DNA of 64,000 nucleotides from Laetiporus sulphureus 93-53 (Eukaryota > Basidiomycota > Agaricomycetes > Polyporales > Laetiporaceae), in assembly GCF_001632365.1 (NCBI RefSeq), contig NW_024468519.1, forward strand, positions 382,831-446,830. The letters are read 5' to 3'. A program made the translations under genes and the position numbers. Below are positions 1 to 11,204 of this stretch, piece by piece; positions within the stretch are counted from its first letter, which is position 1, and each line of letters starts with the position of its first letter. The notes below the pieces were generated by a model. That model saw only the letters and a program-made list of their open reading frames with translations, did not search any database and had not been told where the DNA came from.

Positions 1-538
1 TTGCCGTCCTACCCACCGCGCCGCCCCATTCTGAGGGTGGCATCTTCGAGCTTCGGACATATCAGCTTAGCCCAGGCACCTTGCTACAATGGGAGCAAAA
101 CTGGTGCGTCTATTACTATCTCCTGCTATGAATAGAGCCATCCTTGCTCATCGCATCTCCCGTGATGCACTAAACTGTAATAGGAGGAGGGGATTGGAGG
201 CTCGTCGAAAGTTTGTGGAGCCGGTCGGGGCGTGGTTCTCACAGGTTGGGCGATTGCATCAGGTCCACCACATGTGGCAGTATCGGTACGTGTTCTGAGT
301 AACGTCCTTTCTCATACCCTCATGGTCAGCTGTCTTCTCTAGTGACCTCCAAGCCCGAAAGGAGACGCGCGAGAAGGCATGGAAGCTGGATGGATGGGCG
401 GAGACGGTGTCAAAGGCGAGTAATATCCTTAGTACGGTGACTGAACCTAATGTCGCCGGAACCATTCAGACGGCAGAATATTCGAGGTTGATGGACGCCA
501 TAATTCTTGAACCGCTGCCGTACAGTCCCCTGAAGTGA
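1..538 (+). CDS. NIPSNAP-family protein, 3' part
   Basis: Only the C-terminal part lies in the window. Exons: <1..103, 184..285, 343..415, 470..538, all joining in frame to TGA. The product reads GGIFELRTYQL, then WRRGLEARR, GAWFSQVGRLHQVHHMWQYR and finally MDAIILEPLPYSPLK, which follows the C-terminal dimeric alpha/beta-barrel domain of NIPSNAP proteins block by block. NIPSNAPs are mostly mitochondrial proteins linked to membrane quality control and vesicle functions; the fungal role is poorly known. The N-terminus and any presequence are upstream of the window. The last intron (416-469) begins GCGAGT instead of GTGAGT, so it is a GC-AG intron. The alternative 33-nt GT intron is too short, and reading straight through would insert 18 residues into a conserved stretch. 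Confidence 0.85.
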
Positions 539-1146
539 AGGAGAATTCTGTTCGCTAGGAGTCGTCGGAAGCGAACGCGCCTGGTGGCCCGCTTAGTTGC
601 ACCGCGTGGAGGCGGGCCGCTTGCGGGCGGGTTGTCGACAGGGACACACTGATCAGGTTTCGTGTATTTTAGTGATGTTTTGGTTAATGGCAATTTGAGT
701 TCACGCACGGCCGGTCGGCTGGCACGGTACGATAAGAACCCTTAAGCGTGGGTGACAGTAGGTCCCAAGTAGGTCCAGGCCAAACTTCCCTGCCCGCGGC
801 GGTTGGCACCATCCGAGTCGAGTTACGTAGAGGGAGCCGCGATAGCGTACATATGATAGCAGAGCTGCCATCCGTGGGCGGTGGTGGGAATGGGAGGAAC
901 GGGGAGGTGGGCCGCAATAGAAATGGGAGCACGCAGACGTCGTGGGTCAAAATAAAATTGGGCTTTCCCAAAACGGGGTCCCCGGCCACGCGCTGTTGTC
1001 AATGTTTTGAATCTGAAACTGCGGATCTGATAAGTGGGACAATGGCCAGACGATGTAAAGGTCCTGGACCCACAAACGCATCCTGTCCACAAACTTTTGC
1101 CTTTTCCTCCCCTCCAGCCACTGCTTGCTCCTTCGGCGAGAGTTGT
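539..1146. other. intergenic, NIPSNAP to forkhead
   Basis: About 600 bases between two genes on the + strand. It must hold the terminator of the NIPSNAP gene and the promoter of the forkhead gene. Overlapping open frames here show no recognisable family. The last part, before 1147, is CT-rich as in many fungal 5' UTRs. I see no clear TATA box. Confidence 0.5.
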
Positions 1147-2674
1147 ATGAACCGCTCAATGACGAGCCTCAACAACCTCCTCAACCCGGAGAGCGGCTAC
1201 GAGAACAACCTCAGGTAAGCCGCCCCCAGCGACGTCGACCTTTGTCTCGGAGCGTTGTCGTCCGCTCGTCCCCGCTCATGGTTTACTCATAGGGCCCCAC
1301 AGTCCCGATCGCCAAGCAGCAGCGTCTCCTCTCCTCCCGAAAATGCAAACGAACGGTCCAACGAGGGAGACTACTACGGGCAGACGAACATTACTATCAC
1401 ACCCCACGAGCCGCATCCAAACTGTCCCGACACTCTGACATGCCTGCCCGACACAGATGGCCGGCCACAGCACACGCTCCCCGTCATCCTGCGTTGCGCC
1501 ATCCTGGGCAGCCCCAAAAAGCGGCTCACGATACGCGAAATATACGCTGCGATGGAGAAGAAGTACCCGTACTACAAGACCGCTGGGCCTGCATGGAAGG
1601 TGAATATTCGTATTCACACACTCTGTTCCTGGCGTGTGCTGCAGACTGGGGGTGGCTGAACAAGGCACGCAGCAATCTGTCAGACACCACCTCTCGCTGA
1701 ATCGCCTGTTCGAGCGCCAGCCGCGGCCGGCTACTGACCCCGGGTTCGGCTCGTACTGGACAGTCAACCTTGATGCCCCTCCGGGGACAAAGAGGCCACG
1801 GAAGAGGGGGCGTGCAAACAAGGAGGCATCTGCGAACGGCCAGTCTGTCCATCCTGACCATCTAACTCATCCTCTTCACGTTCTTCACCCTGGTCATCCT
1901 GTCCATCCTGTTGTCCATCTTCTACAACCTGGTCATCCACTCCATCTCTCTCAACCCATACATCTTACACACCCGATTCGTGCGATACCACCTCCTCCAG
2001 TACATGGCATTCCGATAACGAACAAGGCGCATACATCAGCGATACCCTATCTCAAGACCCAGGAGAAGACTCCGGAGCCGGAGTACCGCCCACCACCGAT
2101 CGCTACATTGAGGCCGGTCGATAGCCGGTCGTTCAGCAAGATCTCTTCATTGCGGAGGAACGAGTACTACGACGACGACGACGACGATGACATGGACTGG
2201 GACGACGACGGTGCCCGTGCGTCGGAATACGACAGCACGGAAGATATGCCTTACCAATACAAACCCCGGGCGTCCAGCTCAAGTTCGCATACGCTGTCAA
2301 GTCAGCCGAGCCGGCCTGCGCTGTATGGCGCCTTCTCTGGGCATTCCAACTCCGGCTATCGGACTCCTGATACCCAGGATCCCATCATCGAGCGGCTGAA
2401 GATGGAGATGGCCGGCCTGCGTAGGCAGTCGACGGACGCAGTTAACGCGTCATTGCGCATGTCCAGCCAGCTGTCTGATGCCCAGGCGGAGGCATCGCGG
2501 GCACGGGCCTCCCTCAAGGTCGCGGAGAGCAGAATGGATGAGGAGATTAGGAGACGGCGGGAAGCCGAGCACGTTGCGGAGGAAGAAGCACGGCTGCGAC
2601 TCGCTGCGGAAGATGCACTCCGAGCATACCAGTTGCAGCGAAGGCCTCCTGGGTACTCGTCATCGCGTTCTTGA
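1147..2674 (+). CDS. Forkhead (winged-helix) transcription factor
   Basis: Three exons (1147..1214, 1293..1599, 1673..2674) give 458 aa. A forkhead domain spans about residues 80-170: LPVILRCAILGSPKKRLTIREIY (helix 1-2 region), then KYPYYKTAGPAWK, SVRHHLSLNRLF (recognition helix) and GSYWTVNLDAPPG, with a basic tail RKRGR after wing 2. Such proteins bind DNA in the nucleus; fungal members control cell-cycle, stress or developmental genes. The recognition helix starts WKQSVRHH where the canonical form is WKNSVRHN. Residues about 185-228 are a His/Pro/Leu-rich degenerate repeat. There is a six-Asp run near residue 290 and a charged coiled coil at about 380-445. The start was chosen because this ATG gives a short exon with a good GTAAGC donor; nothing conserved lies upstream of it. 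Confidence 0.85.
1843..1978 (+). repeat. His-Pro-Leu codon repeat inside forkhead gene
   Basis: Degenerate in-frame repeat of CATCCT/CATCTT-like units (for example HPGHPVHP and QPGHPLHLSQP) directly C-terminal to the forkhead domain. It is probably a low-complexity, length-variable linker or activation region. Confidence 0.6.
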
Positions 2675-3569
2675 AGGGAAGGAAGAAGAGCAAGCCATGT
2701 ATACCGCGCATTCTTACGTTAATTTCTTCACTTACGGAACTGGTCTCTCCAGGTATCGGGCAGGATTGTTTTCGGAATAACAATTTCCTCGCGAGGGCCG
2801 ACTGTCGCAGTGTATAAGTAGTTCTTGATGATACCATTATGTACGTGAGGTTATTCTGTTGCAGTCTGGAACTGCGGGTGCAGAAGGGGATAGAACTAAG
2901 AAGCCAAGATGCATCCCATTCTACACACGCAATGCAGCGAAGCTCCAGAGAGAACAAGTCAGTAATTAATTGACTGCAGCATCATGCGCGATAATGTCAA
3001 TGGCAAGCTATGTCGGCATGGGAACTTGCATTCGGTTCGCCGGCGGATGTCTGCATCTTCCATGTCTCGACATTGCAAGTACGAACGCTCAGCGGACTGT
3101 GAGTGATCACATGAGCGAGGCGCACAAGCCTTCATGCACATGCATGCATGACAGAGAGCACGCAATGCATCGCAGATATCTTTACCTGCCGGAAAGTTGT
3201 CGTAAATTACATCTGCAGGAACGTAAGCCCGTCAGCAGGCCATCTTAGCCCAATATGCTCCCGAGTCCGACTCGTCGGGCCTCACTTATGTATTGCTACC
3301 GTTGAACTGCAGCCGAAACGGGTTTACGTGAGCCAGGGGCATACAATTCAACAGACTTCTGTAATATGCCACACAAAAGCCGCACAAGGCACGACCAGCC
3401 ACTAGCACTGGCCAGAGAGAGTTCATCGCAAATGGTTCCATTTGGCCCCGCATGTAGCGCCCATATGGGCGTCTGGCTGAAGAGGCTGTTGTACAACAAG
3501 CGCAAACAAGCAAACAACCGCTAATTCTGAAAAAGTTTAGCAGCGCTGCGATCATTGGCTCGTCTCTTC
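2675..3569. other. intergenic, forkhead to Utp13
   Basis: About 900 bases between two + strand genes. Short open frames in several phases give low-complexity or compositionally random peptides. I recognise no gene, repeat or RNA. Confidence 0.5.
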
Positions 3570-6500
3570 ATGGCCACCGCCGTACGTCCGAAGCTGAAGA
3601 CAGCGTATGTTTGCCCACTATTATGTCTCAAATATCTGAGGATGCTGATGGATATGTCGTCTAGCTACAAAAAGGCTCGCGTTATTGCGCCGCTGCACAC
3701 AGAGGGACCGGTAGCCGTCACGCAAGATGGGACCAGATTGTTTACATGCGTGGGGGAGGAGGCTCTCATGACGGACCTGAAGGAGGGGAAAGAGATTTGT
3801 CGTTTTGCTGGGGTACGCTCCAATATTTGTTTTAGGCCTTGCGATGCCTGTTACTGATGATTCGATCCATGGACTAGGATACCGCATCTATCACTGCGTT
3901 TTGCGTGACGCCGTCGGGGACTTATCTACTTCTTTTTACCTCTTCGCTTGCTCTTCGTATCTATGAAATCCCATCCTCGTCGACGCCACTCACCAAGCCC
4001 GTCCACCCCATCCGGGTCATTGCCCGTGCACACGATGCCCCCGTGCACGTCTGCAAAGCCGACCCTACGTCCACTTACCTTGCCTCCGGCTCCGCAGACG
4101 GTATGGTCAAGGTGTTGAACATCCTCCGCGGGTATGTGACACACGTGTTCAAGGGACATGGAGGCGTTGTCAGCGCGCTCGCATTCAACTACCCGTTTGA
4201 CCCTTCCTCCATCAACCGAGAAACAAAAATGCAACTCATTACTGGATCGGTCGATACTCGGATACGTATCTTTGACCTGTCTGCCTCAGCAGCCAAGACA
4301 GGGATGCCTTCCAAGCCGGAGGCCGTACTTGAAGGACATGTCTCGGTGCCTCGTGGTCTGGACGTTTCTCCGGATGGTAAATGGCTCGTCAGTGGTGGAC
4401 GCGATTCTGTCGTTCTAGTCTGGGATATCTCCTCTACGGTATCTGCCAAGAAAACCAAGAGCAGCAAGGGTAAAGGCAAAGAGACGGCATCCTCCCCCGC
4501 ACTGGTGAAGACCATCCCTGTCCTAGAACGCGTGGAGGCGGTCGGCCTGCTCCGCCCCGATGAAGAGCTGCCCGGCATCCCATCCGGCGCCGGCAAGCTG
4601 CGCTTCTTCACAGGCGGAGAGAAGGGCATCGTCCGAGTGTGGGACGCCCAGGACGGCACAGTGCTCTTCACGCTCGGTCATGAGCAGGATTCTGTATCAG
4701 AGGAGCAGGAGGAGCAGCGCCAGATAGTCGATGCCATGTACGTAACAATTCAGATGCCTCGCAGTTCTGGACCACTGACGTGTTGACCGTTTCCAGCTAC
4801 CTTCCTGGGGTGTCCACTATCGTCTCAATTCACGCGGACCAAAATATCCTTTTCCACTCTCTATCCACCCAATCACTGACTCGCCAGCTGATCGGTTTCA
4901 ACGATGAGATAATCGACGCTGTCTTCCTATCGCCCAATCTCCCACCGCAGGCCGGGCCATCCTCGTCCAAACTGACAGATACCCATATAGCCCTGGCTAC
5001 AAACTCATCGTTAATTCGAATGTATTCAACAACATCGCTAAATGCTCGCCTACTCTCAGGCCACTCAGAGATCGTTCTGTGCCTCGATCGCGGTGCTGGT
5101 GGGCGTGTCCTCGCTAGTGGTAGCAAGGATCGTTCCGTGCGGATATGGGCGCCTGTCAGAAGGCAAGGCTCGCACGGTGGTACGTCACTGCCTTCGTTGA
5201 CTGTGCCCGAGTGGGGATGCGTTGCATTGTGTCAGGGCCATGCAGAGAGCGTCGGCGCGCTCGCCATGTCGCGGAAGGTGGCCGACCCGAGCGCGCAGGC
5301 GGAGCTGAGCTTCATGTTTACCGGCAGCCAGGATCGGACGATCAAGATGTGGGACCTGTCTGCTGTGCCGCTGACGTGCAGTGGGAGCGAAGAGGAGCAT
5401 GTGGTCAAGTGCAAGAGCTTGACCACGCAGAAGGCGCACGACAAGGATATCAACTCGCTCGACGTCGCGCCGAATGACAGGGTGTTGGCGTCGGGATCGC
5501 AAGACCGGACAGCCAAAGTCTGGGAGATTGTGTATATCATCTCGGGCAGCGGCGCATCGCGCTCGGCGCGGGGCGAACTGAGACTGCTCGGTACTTGCAA
5601 GGGCCACAAACGCGGCGTCTGGTGTGTCCGCTTTGGGCGCACTGAGCGCGTCCTGGCCACCGGCAGTGGCGATAAGACCGTGAGGCTGTGGAGCCTCGAC
5701 GACTTTGCGTGCCTCAAGACGTTCGAGGGTCACACGAACTCGGTGCTCCGCGTGGACTTTATCAATGCGGGGATGCAGATGGTGAGCTCGGCGAGCGATG
5801 GGCTCGTCAAGCTGTGGAACGTGAAGGACGAAGAGTGCGTCGCGACGATGGATAACCACGAGGATAAGGTCAGTGAATGGGAAATTTTCGAAATTGACAC
5901 GCGACTGATTTTGTCCATCGCAGGTATGGGCGCTTGCTGTGAGCACGGACGAGTCCATGATCGTCTCCGGCGCAGCAGACTCGGTCGTCACGTTCTGGCA
6001 GGATTGCACCGAAGAGCAGGAGCTCGAGAAGGAGTCCAAGCGCAAAGAGGTGGTCGAGAAGTACGTACTTGCCCTAACCTCTCACCATTACTGCATTTGA
6101 CGCTTCACATCACCCAGAGAACAAGATTTCATGAACTACCTTTCCCTGCACGACTATCGCAATGCCATCCAGCTCGCACTCGCCATGGAGCAGCCAGGGC
6201 GGCTCTACTCCCTCTTCAAAAACCTCCAATCCGAATCCACCTCAGATGCCACCTCCTCGCCCTCACCCTCACACACCGGCCACCCCGCCGTCGACACCGT
6301 CCTCCGCACGCTCGCGCTCCCCGACCTCGCGCGCCTACTCAAGTACGTCCGCCTCTGGAACGCGACTGCCAAGACGAGCAACGTCGCCCAGCGCGTGCTG
6401 CACGCTGTCGTCAAGCTGCGCCCCGCGGACGACATATCGCGCGCATTCGGCGAGGGCGAAAACGCCCCTCTTGGCGTCGTCGAAGGTGAGGGCACCTTTG

Positions 6501-6739
6501 CAGTCGCACGTGTCGGCGAGCGTCGCGGGGCTACCGCACTTAAGGACTGGGTCGAAGCGGTCATTCCGTACACGGAACGACACCTTGCGCGCATGGAACG
6601 GTTACTGCAGGACAGTTACGTTGTCGACTACCTGCTTGGAGAGATGGACGATGGAATGTTTGGCGACTCGGATGATGAGGGAGATTACAGCGCCAGCGCC
6701 GCTATGGATGTCGACAGGACAGTAGAGGTGTCAGCATGA
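3570..6739 (+). CDS. utp13: Utp13, WD40 subunit of the SSU processome (TBL3 homolog)
   Basis: Six exons: 3570..3604, 3665..3812, 3878..4737, 4797..5868, 5924..6060, 6118..6739; 957 aa. Utp13 belongs to the UTP-B (Pwp2) subcomplex that binds the U3 snoRNA/pre-18S rRNA particle in the nucleolus. The N-terminus MATAVRPKLKT followed by YKKARVIAPLHTEGPVAV fits Utp13. About a dozen WD motifs follow, such as LASGSKDRSVRIWAP, FTGSQDRTIKMWDLS, LASGSQDRTAKVWEI, LATGSGDKTVRLWSL and VSSASDGLVKLWNVKD, making two propellers up to about residue 740. The C-terminal 200 residues (MNYLSLHDYRNAIQLALAM onward) match the helical Utp13 C-terminal domain. Length fits the family. The ATG at 3570 lies in a TTCATGGCC context and gives the conserved N-terminus. 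Confidence 0.95.
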
Positions 6740-7135
6740 CCCGTTCATTGGCCTTCAAGTCTTCCAAAGCACTTAGCCTACTCGACACCATCATACAGGT
6801 TGGAAAGTAAGAGACTAAACGTGTCTGGTGGATGAATTTACTGTACATGCTATACACAGATGCTCGTGATTAACACGAAACTGAAGGAACTGATGAGGGA
6901 GAATCATGTACACGATACAGTAGAGTGGAGTGGGATCACGAACACAGGACATGGGAGGCAGCGAAGAACGAAGGAAATCCGGGATAATACAATACGGCCG
7001 ACAACGAATGGGATGACACGGAAAACTAAGTCGAAGGTTCTATGAATAAGACATGCGGCGCCTGACATTTCTCTTTTCTCGTGTTGTTTCTGCAGTAGTG
7101 GCATACACACAAGGTCAGGGGCTAACGCGACGCAC
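6740..7135. other. convergent intergenic, Utp13 / ARMT1
   Basis: About 400 bases between the 3' ends of two convergent genes. It is expected to hold both polyadenylation sites; AT-rich patches such as the ACAATACGG area near 6990 are compatible. No gene is seen. Confidence 0.5.
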
Positions 7136-9595
7136 TCATGCGAAGCGAACTTTCTCGCCAGGACGGCCCTCGGAGAGCAGGACGACCGCCTGCCGCATCA
7201 CATCAGAATCTGGCCATTCGTCGATGAGCACGACGTCACTCACGTATTTGCCGCTGATCTTCCACCCAGGCTCCTCCTTGTCGAGCTTGTCGGCAAGCTC
7301 ATCACCATTCGGACCAAGACCAACAACAACATCACTCTTGATCGTACGCAGACTGCAAATGCGCGGAGCGCCCGCAGCAGACGCCATGGGTCCGATGGCT
7401 ATCTCAAAGTCGGTCGACGGCGGCGCAGCGCAGTCATACGTCAGCTGCATGAGAAAAGCGATGAATCAGTAGATGGACTTCCTAAACTTGCTTTGCATAT
7501 ATACCTTACGGTGGTTCAGGTCGCCCTTGAAGATGACTAAGTCCGAGCGGCTGAGATGCAAAAACAAATCCGGTGCCTCATTGTGCAGGTCCCAGTATGT
7601 ATACCCAGTGCACCAAAATGGGTGCTGTTCATATACCCACTTGCCCTCCTTCTCATATTGCTTCCAGCGCAGCCCGAGCTGACGCAAGCTCTCCACTTCC
7701 TCATCGGTCACCTTCGGGAAGAGGTGTCCGTACACCATCATGTTGAGCAGCCAGTTCCAGTCCTTCTTGGTAACGTCCGAGACGAACCAAGGGTAACGCT
7801 TTCCGTGGAAGCGGACTTCCTTCGCCAGGCCGCTCTGGATCAGGAAGTCGGCTGTATGCGTGCAAACGGATCAGCACCATACTCTGAATGAACGACGATG
7901 ATAATGTCTGCACTCACCGTACACGCAATCGCAGTACAACTCGAAACCGGCATTATCCAACACGAAGTCGATTCGTCCACCCGTGTCCTTCAAATCGCGC
8001 ACTACCTCCCAAAGACGCGCCATATCATTTCCTAGGATGTTCTTTTCGGTCGCGGCAAGATTCTCGCCACCGGTTGATTGCAGCGACTTGATCTGCTCCT
8101 CGGTCATGTTGATGAGGAGCGATAAGTCCGTTGAATTGCCCCACAGGCAAACTATAAAAATTGATGAGCTCCTGAAGCCGTCCCCAGGTAGATTTGCCTC
8201 AAACATACTCTGCGTGAGCTCTAAAAACATCAAACGTTCGGCATCGAGTTTTTCCTGGGCAGACAAGCCCTCTTTGTGCTTAAAAGGCTCCACGAAACGA
8301 GTCGAGAGCTCGAATACGGCATCTCCAGATCGGGAGAATGTATCACACTGCGTACACACCGATGAGTACGACAGCAGCCAACTTGCTATCGCTGTATGCG
8401 CACCTTTTGCCTGAAGAACACGTCATATTGTTGCCAAAGTTTGCTCACGCTGAAGCATTCCCGCAGACGACGGTACTTGTACGCCTCTGCAAACAGCCAT
8501 GGGGCGTTCATAAAGTCTTTACCTGTCAAGTTCAGGCAGTATTAGTCAGCGTCCTCGATAAACATCACAGGCGTCTAAGGCATGCACGGGCGCCTACCCA
8601 AACAGGCAAGTTACCTGCCCGATATGGCGCCATCTGCCTTTACCCAAGAGCAGACTCGTGTTTGCAATCGCACGTGCGCCATGCATCCAAAGACCTTGTG
8701 AAATAATGCACACGATACTCACCTTGAAAATACTTTGCAATTTCCTTATTCCACAGTGCGACGTCCGCCTCACCGTCGTCAATGATTGGGCGAAGCTTGG
8801 CGTGGGCCTGCAAATCCTCCTTCAGTTCATCCATGCGCTTGATGCAGTCTACAAGGTCGACAACGCGGTCTTCCTCCGACTCTTGGTTGAGGGTCTCAAC
8901 AACGTCGTCGATAGCCTTGCCGAGGATCGTTGGTAGGCGGTGACCCATTGTCGCGTACGCGAAGGAATAACTGCGGAGGAGCATTGGCGCAGGTGCGTGG
9001 AGGGAGAAACAACGACGTACGTATGGTAACCACGAAAGGCCGGCCATGGCGGGTTGTTGGGATCAATCTGTGTTGGGATAGGCCGTTAGCTACTGATCTT
9101 CATGAAGGGAGCCGGCACATTGCCGAGAGCAATGAGCACAGTGAGCACCAAAGGGGCGCATATATGCGCGTCATTAGGTTAATAATACACTGATGCCGGC
9201 CACGACGTGTCCGATGCAATTCCACCTGTGACAAAGCCTATGACGTAAAGCAATGCAAACAGCGCTAAGACGTTTGAGGGTATCAGGGGGGACGAAGCTC
9301 AGGAATAAGTTGAGGTGGGACCGACGTCACAAAGAGCCGCACAGAATGCAGAAATGACGGAGAGCATACTCACGGATGAGGGCGTTCTGGGATATACGAG
9401 CTTGATGTCCTGCTTGCTGGGCAAGTGAGAAAGCGTCAAGTGCATCTTGCCAGGCGCGCCCTTGGTTTTAGTAGGCTGGTTAGGTGGAGGGGCAGCCCCA
9501 TTGGGAACGATCTCCTGCTTGTCGGTCATGTCGTGTTCTACGTCTGCAGGGGGAGTGGGAGGAAAGTAGTCAACCATCGTCTTCCCATAAGACAT
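7136..9595 (-). CDS. DUF89/ARMT1-like damage-control metal-dependent phosphatase
   Basis: Eight exons on the minus strand: 9374..9595, 9021..9067, 8723..8970, 8404..8522, 8209..8347, 7918..8151, 7505..7851, 7136..7444; 554 aa if translation starts at 9595. The protein carries the hallmarks of the DUF89 family (yeast YMR027W, human ARMT1): PPWPAFRG then FAYATMGHRLP near the N-terminus, WLFAEAYKYRRLRECF, CLWGNSTDLSLL, the metal-binding FVLDNAGFELYCD and the motif FKGDLNHRK. These cytosolic enzymes use Mn/Ni to hydrolyse reactive sugar phosphates such as fructose 1-phosphate. The start is uncertain: in-frame ATGs also lie at 9577 and near 9529, and the conserved part begins only near residue 48. 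The extra N-terminus is Pro/Lys-rich. Confidence 0.9.
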
Positions 9596-11204
9596 GAAAG
9601 CTGATCAATGAGCTGGGTGTGCGGGTGTAGCGCGGTATATGGACGGCGACGCGAGCGTACAGAGTGCAAATGAGAGAACAGAGGGGATCGACGGCGAGAG
9701 GGGGAGGGAGCACTCACTTAAATCAATATATATGCGTGGTGAAACGGGGGGTCGTTTGGATGTGGTCAGGAGGAGATGGTGGAAGTTTGAGACCAAACGT
9801 CCGAGAAGCGGCACACTGTTTCGTTCCCTACACACCTTCCCTTTTGAGCTGAAAGTGCTCAACTTTTGCGCATGACGTCACGCGTCGCTTGTCCGGCCGG
9901 CGCGCGCGGTGCCCCCGCCGGTGCCCTAAAAGGCAACACATGCGCCCGGCTGGCAACGCGCCCATCGATAGTCGGTCGATGCCGGCCCTGTGAGCAGCCT
10001 TCTTCGCGGCAGGAGCTTGAGCAACAGCCGCTCCAGCTAATCACACGCATGCGATATCGCTCAACATCATTCCCCCACTTTCTGCTTGCTATCTTCGTCC
10101 GCTCTGCCTAATTTTCCAGCAGTGCATGGTCGACATGTCTGGCAACGGCGACACATGCGGAAGCGCCTTGGCCGTGGACACCAAATGCGCTTGGATACCA
10201 GCACCCGCTCGACCGTTCTGCTTGATCTCAGCCGGAGGGTAATGCACGTGGGTCATAGAGGGGCTGTTGTGAGTGACTTTCTGCTGAAAGTTGACATGGA
10301 CATGTCACACACGCACTGTGATGTAGTTGGCGCACGAGGCGATGGTGCAGAAGATTCGCGTAGTGTGCTCCACTTAGGTGGATGGCGGGCTGTGCTCGGG
10401 CAGAAGCAGAGATGCATATGTTCCCACGCACGGTTTGATGACATCTGATTTGGACACTGCAATCCCGCGTCGACAAAGTTTAGACGAACAATCGCATACG
10501 TCCTCGCCGGCAGAAAAATCGTCAAGACGCACCGTCTGAGGGCACGCAGCCCGGGGTACAGTACGCTGAACTTCCGATGTGGTTGTACTGTTCTCAAGCT
10601 ATAGTGCCTTCATTGCGCCAAAATAAACGCGGCCTCCGCGACTGACGCAACAATCCATGATAGTCTTCGAAACTATATTCCGCTCCACGACACCGGTGGC
10701 TCCACTACATCTTGATGACCGGCAGTTCTTGAGCACATGCAATGCACCGTTCAGGGTTTCCATTTACGTTAATGCAGCCTGGTGACCCAGGTCGTCTGTG
10801 ATGCTTACACGTTGCACAAGGCTTGCTGTAATACTTCGATAAGAATTTGCGTCGCCCTCGCGCATTGTCGGTATGGGATGATCAGGCCCACCACCAAGTC
10901 TCCCGATCTATCAGAGGAAATCTCCTCTAGGCTGCGGTCCTGTTCATGTCTGGGATGTCTTACACAAGGCGACTTCTCGTACTATGGAAAGGTCTCGTCC
11001 CCAGCCTTTACGAGAATCTGAATAGCAGCCTTGCGGCCACAGATGTGTAATAGACTGGTCAGAAGACTGACTGTTCTCAAGTTCCGTTGATGGTTTGTCT
11101 CTACATCAAATCGTCAGACGTCCATTCGCTGTGGTTTCGGTGGCGCCTAAACCGCATCCACCGTCCATCATCGCCCATTTTGCCTTGATGGCATGAAAGT
11201 GTAG
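9596..11204. other. gene-poor stretch upstream of the repeats
   Basis: The first part (9596-9870) is the ARMT1 promoter side. GC-rich sequence follows at about 9890-10000, then a CT-rich tract near 10060-10110 that looks like a 5' UTR leading into a small ORF at 10135. I recognise no conserved gene between 9.6 and 11.2 kb. Confidence 0.4.
10135..10242 (+). CDS. small Cys-containing ORF, doubtful
   Basis: An ATG preceded by a CT-rich leader opens a 35-codon frame starting MSGNGDTCG and ending in TAA, with three cysteines. The leader and the MSGNG start resemble short cysteine-rich or metallothionein-like fungal peptides, but there are no Cys-x-Cys clusters. I could not find a convincing splice extension. 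It may be a degraded gene or chance. Confidence 0.2.
   Translation: MSGNGDTCGSALAVDTKCAWIPAPARPFCLISAGG

Noticed and set aside
5185..6045. 286-codon minus-strand frame opposite Utp13
   Set aside because: Antisense shadow of WD40-coding exons with no independent signals.
10086..10600. Metallothionein gene near 10.1-10.6 kb
   Set aside because: Frames on both strands have only scattered Cys or one or two Cys-x-Cys pairs, too few for a metallothionein. Only a low-confidence small ORF is kept.
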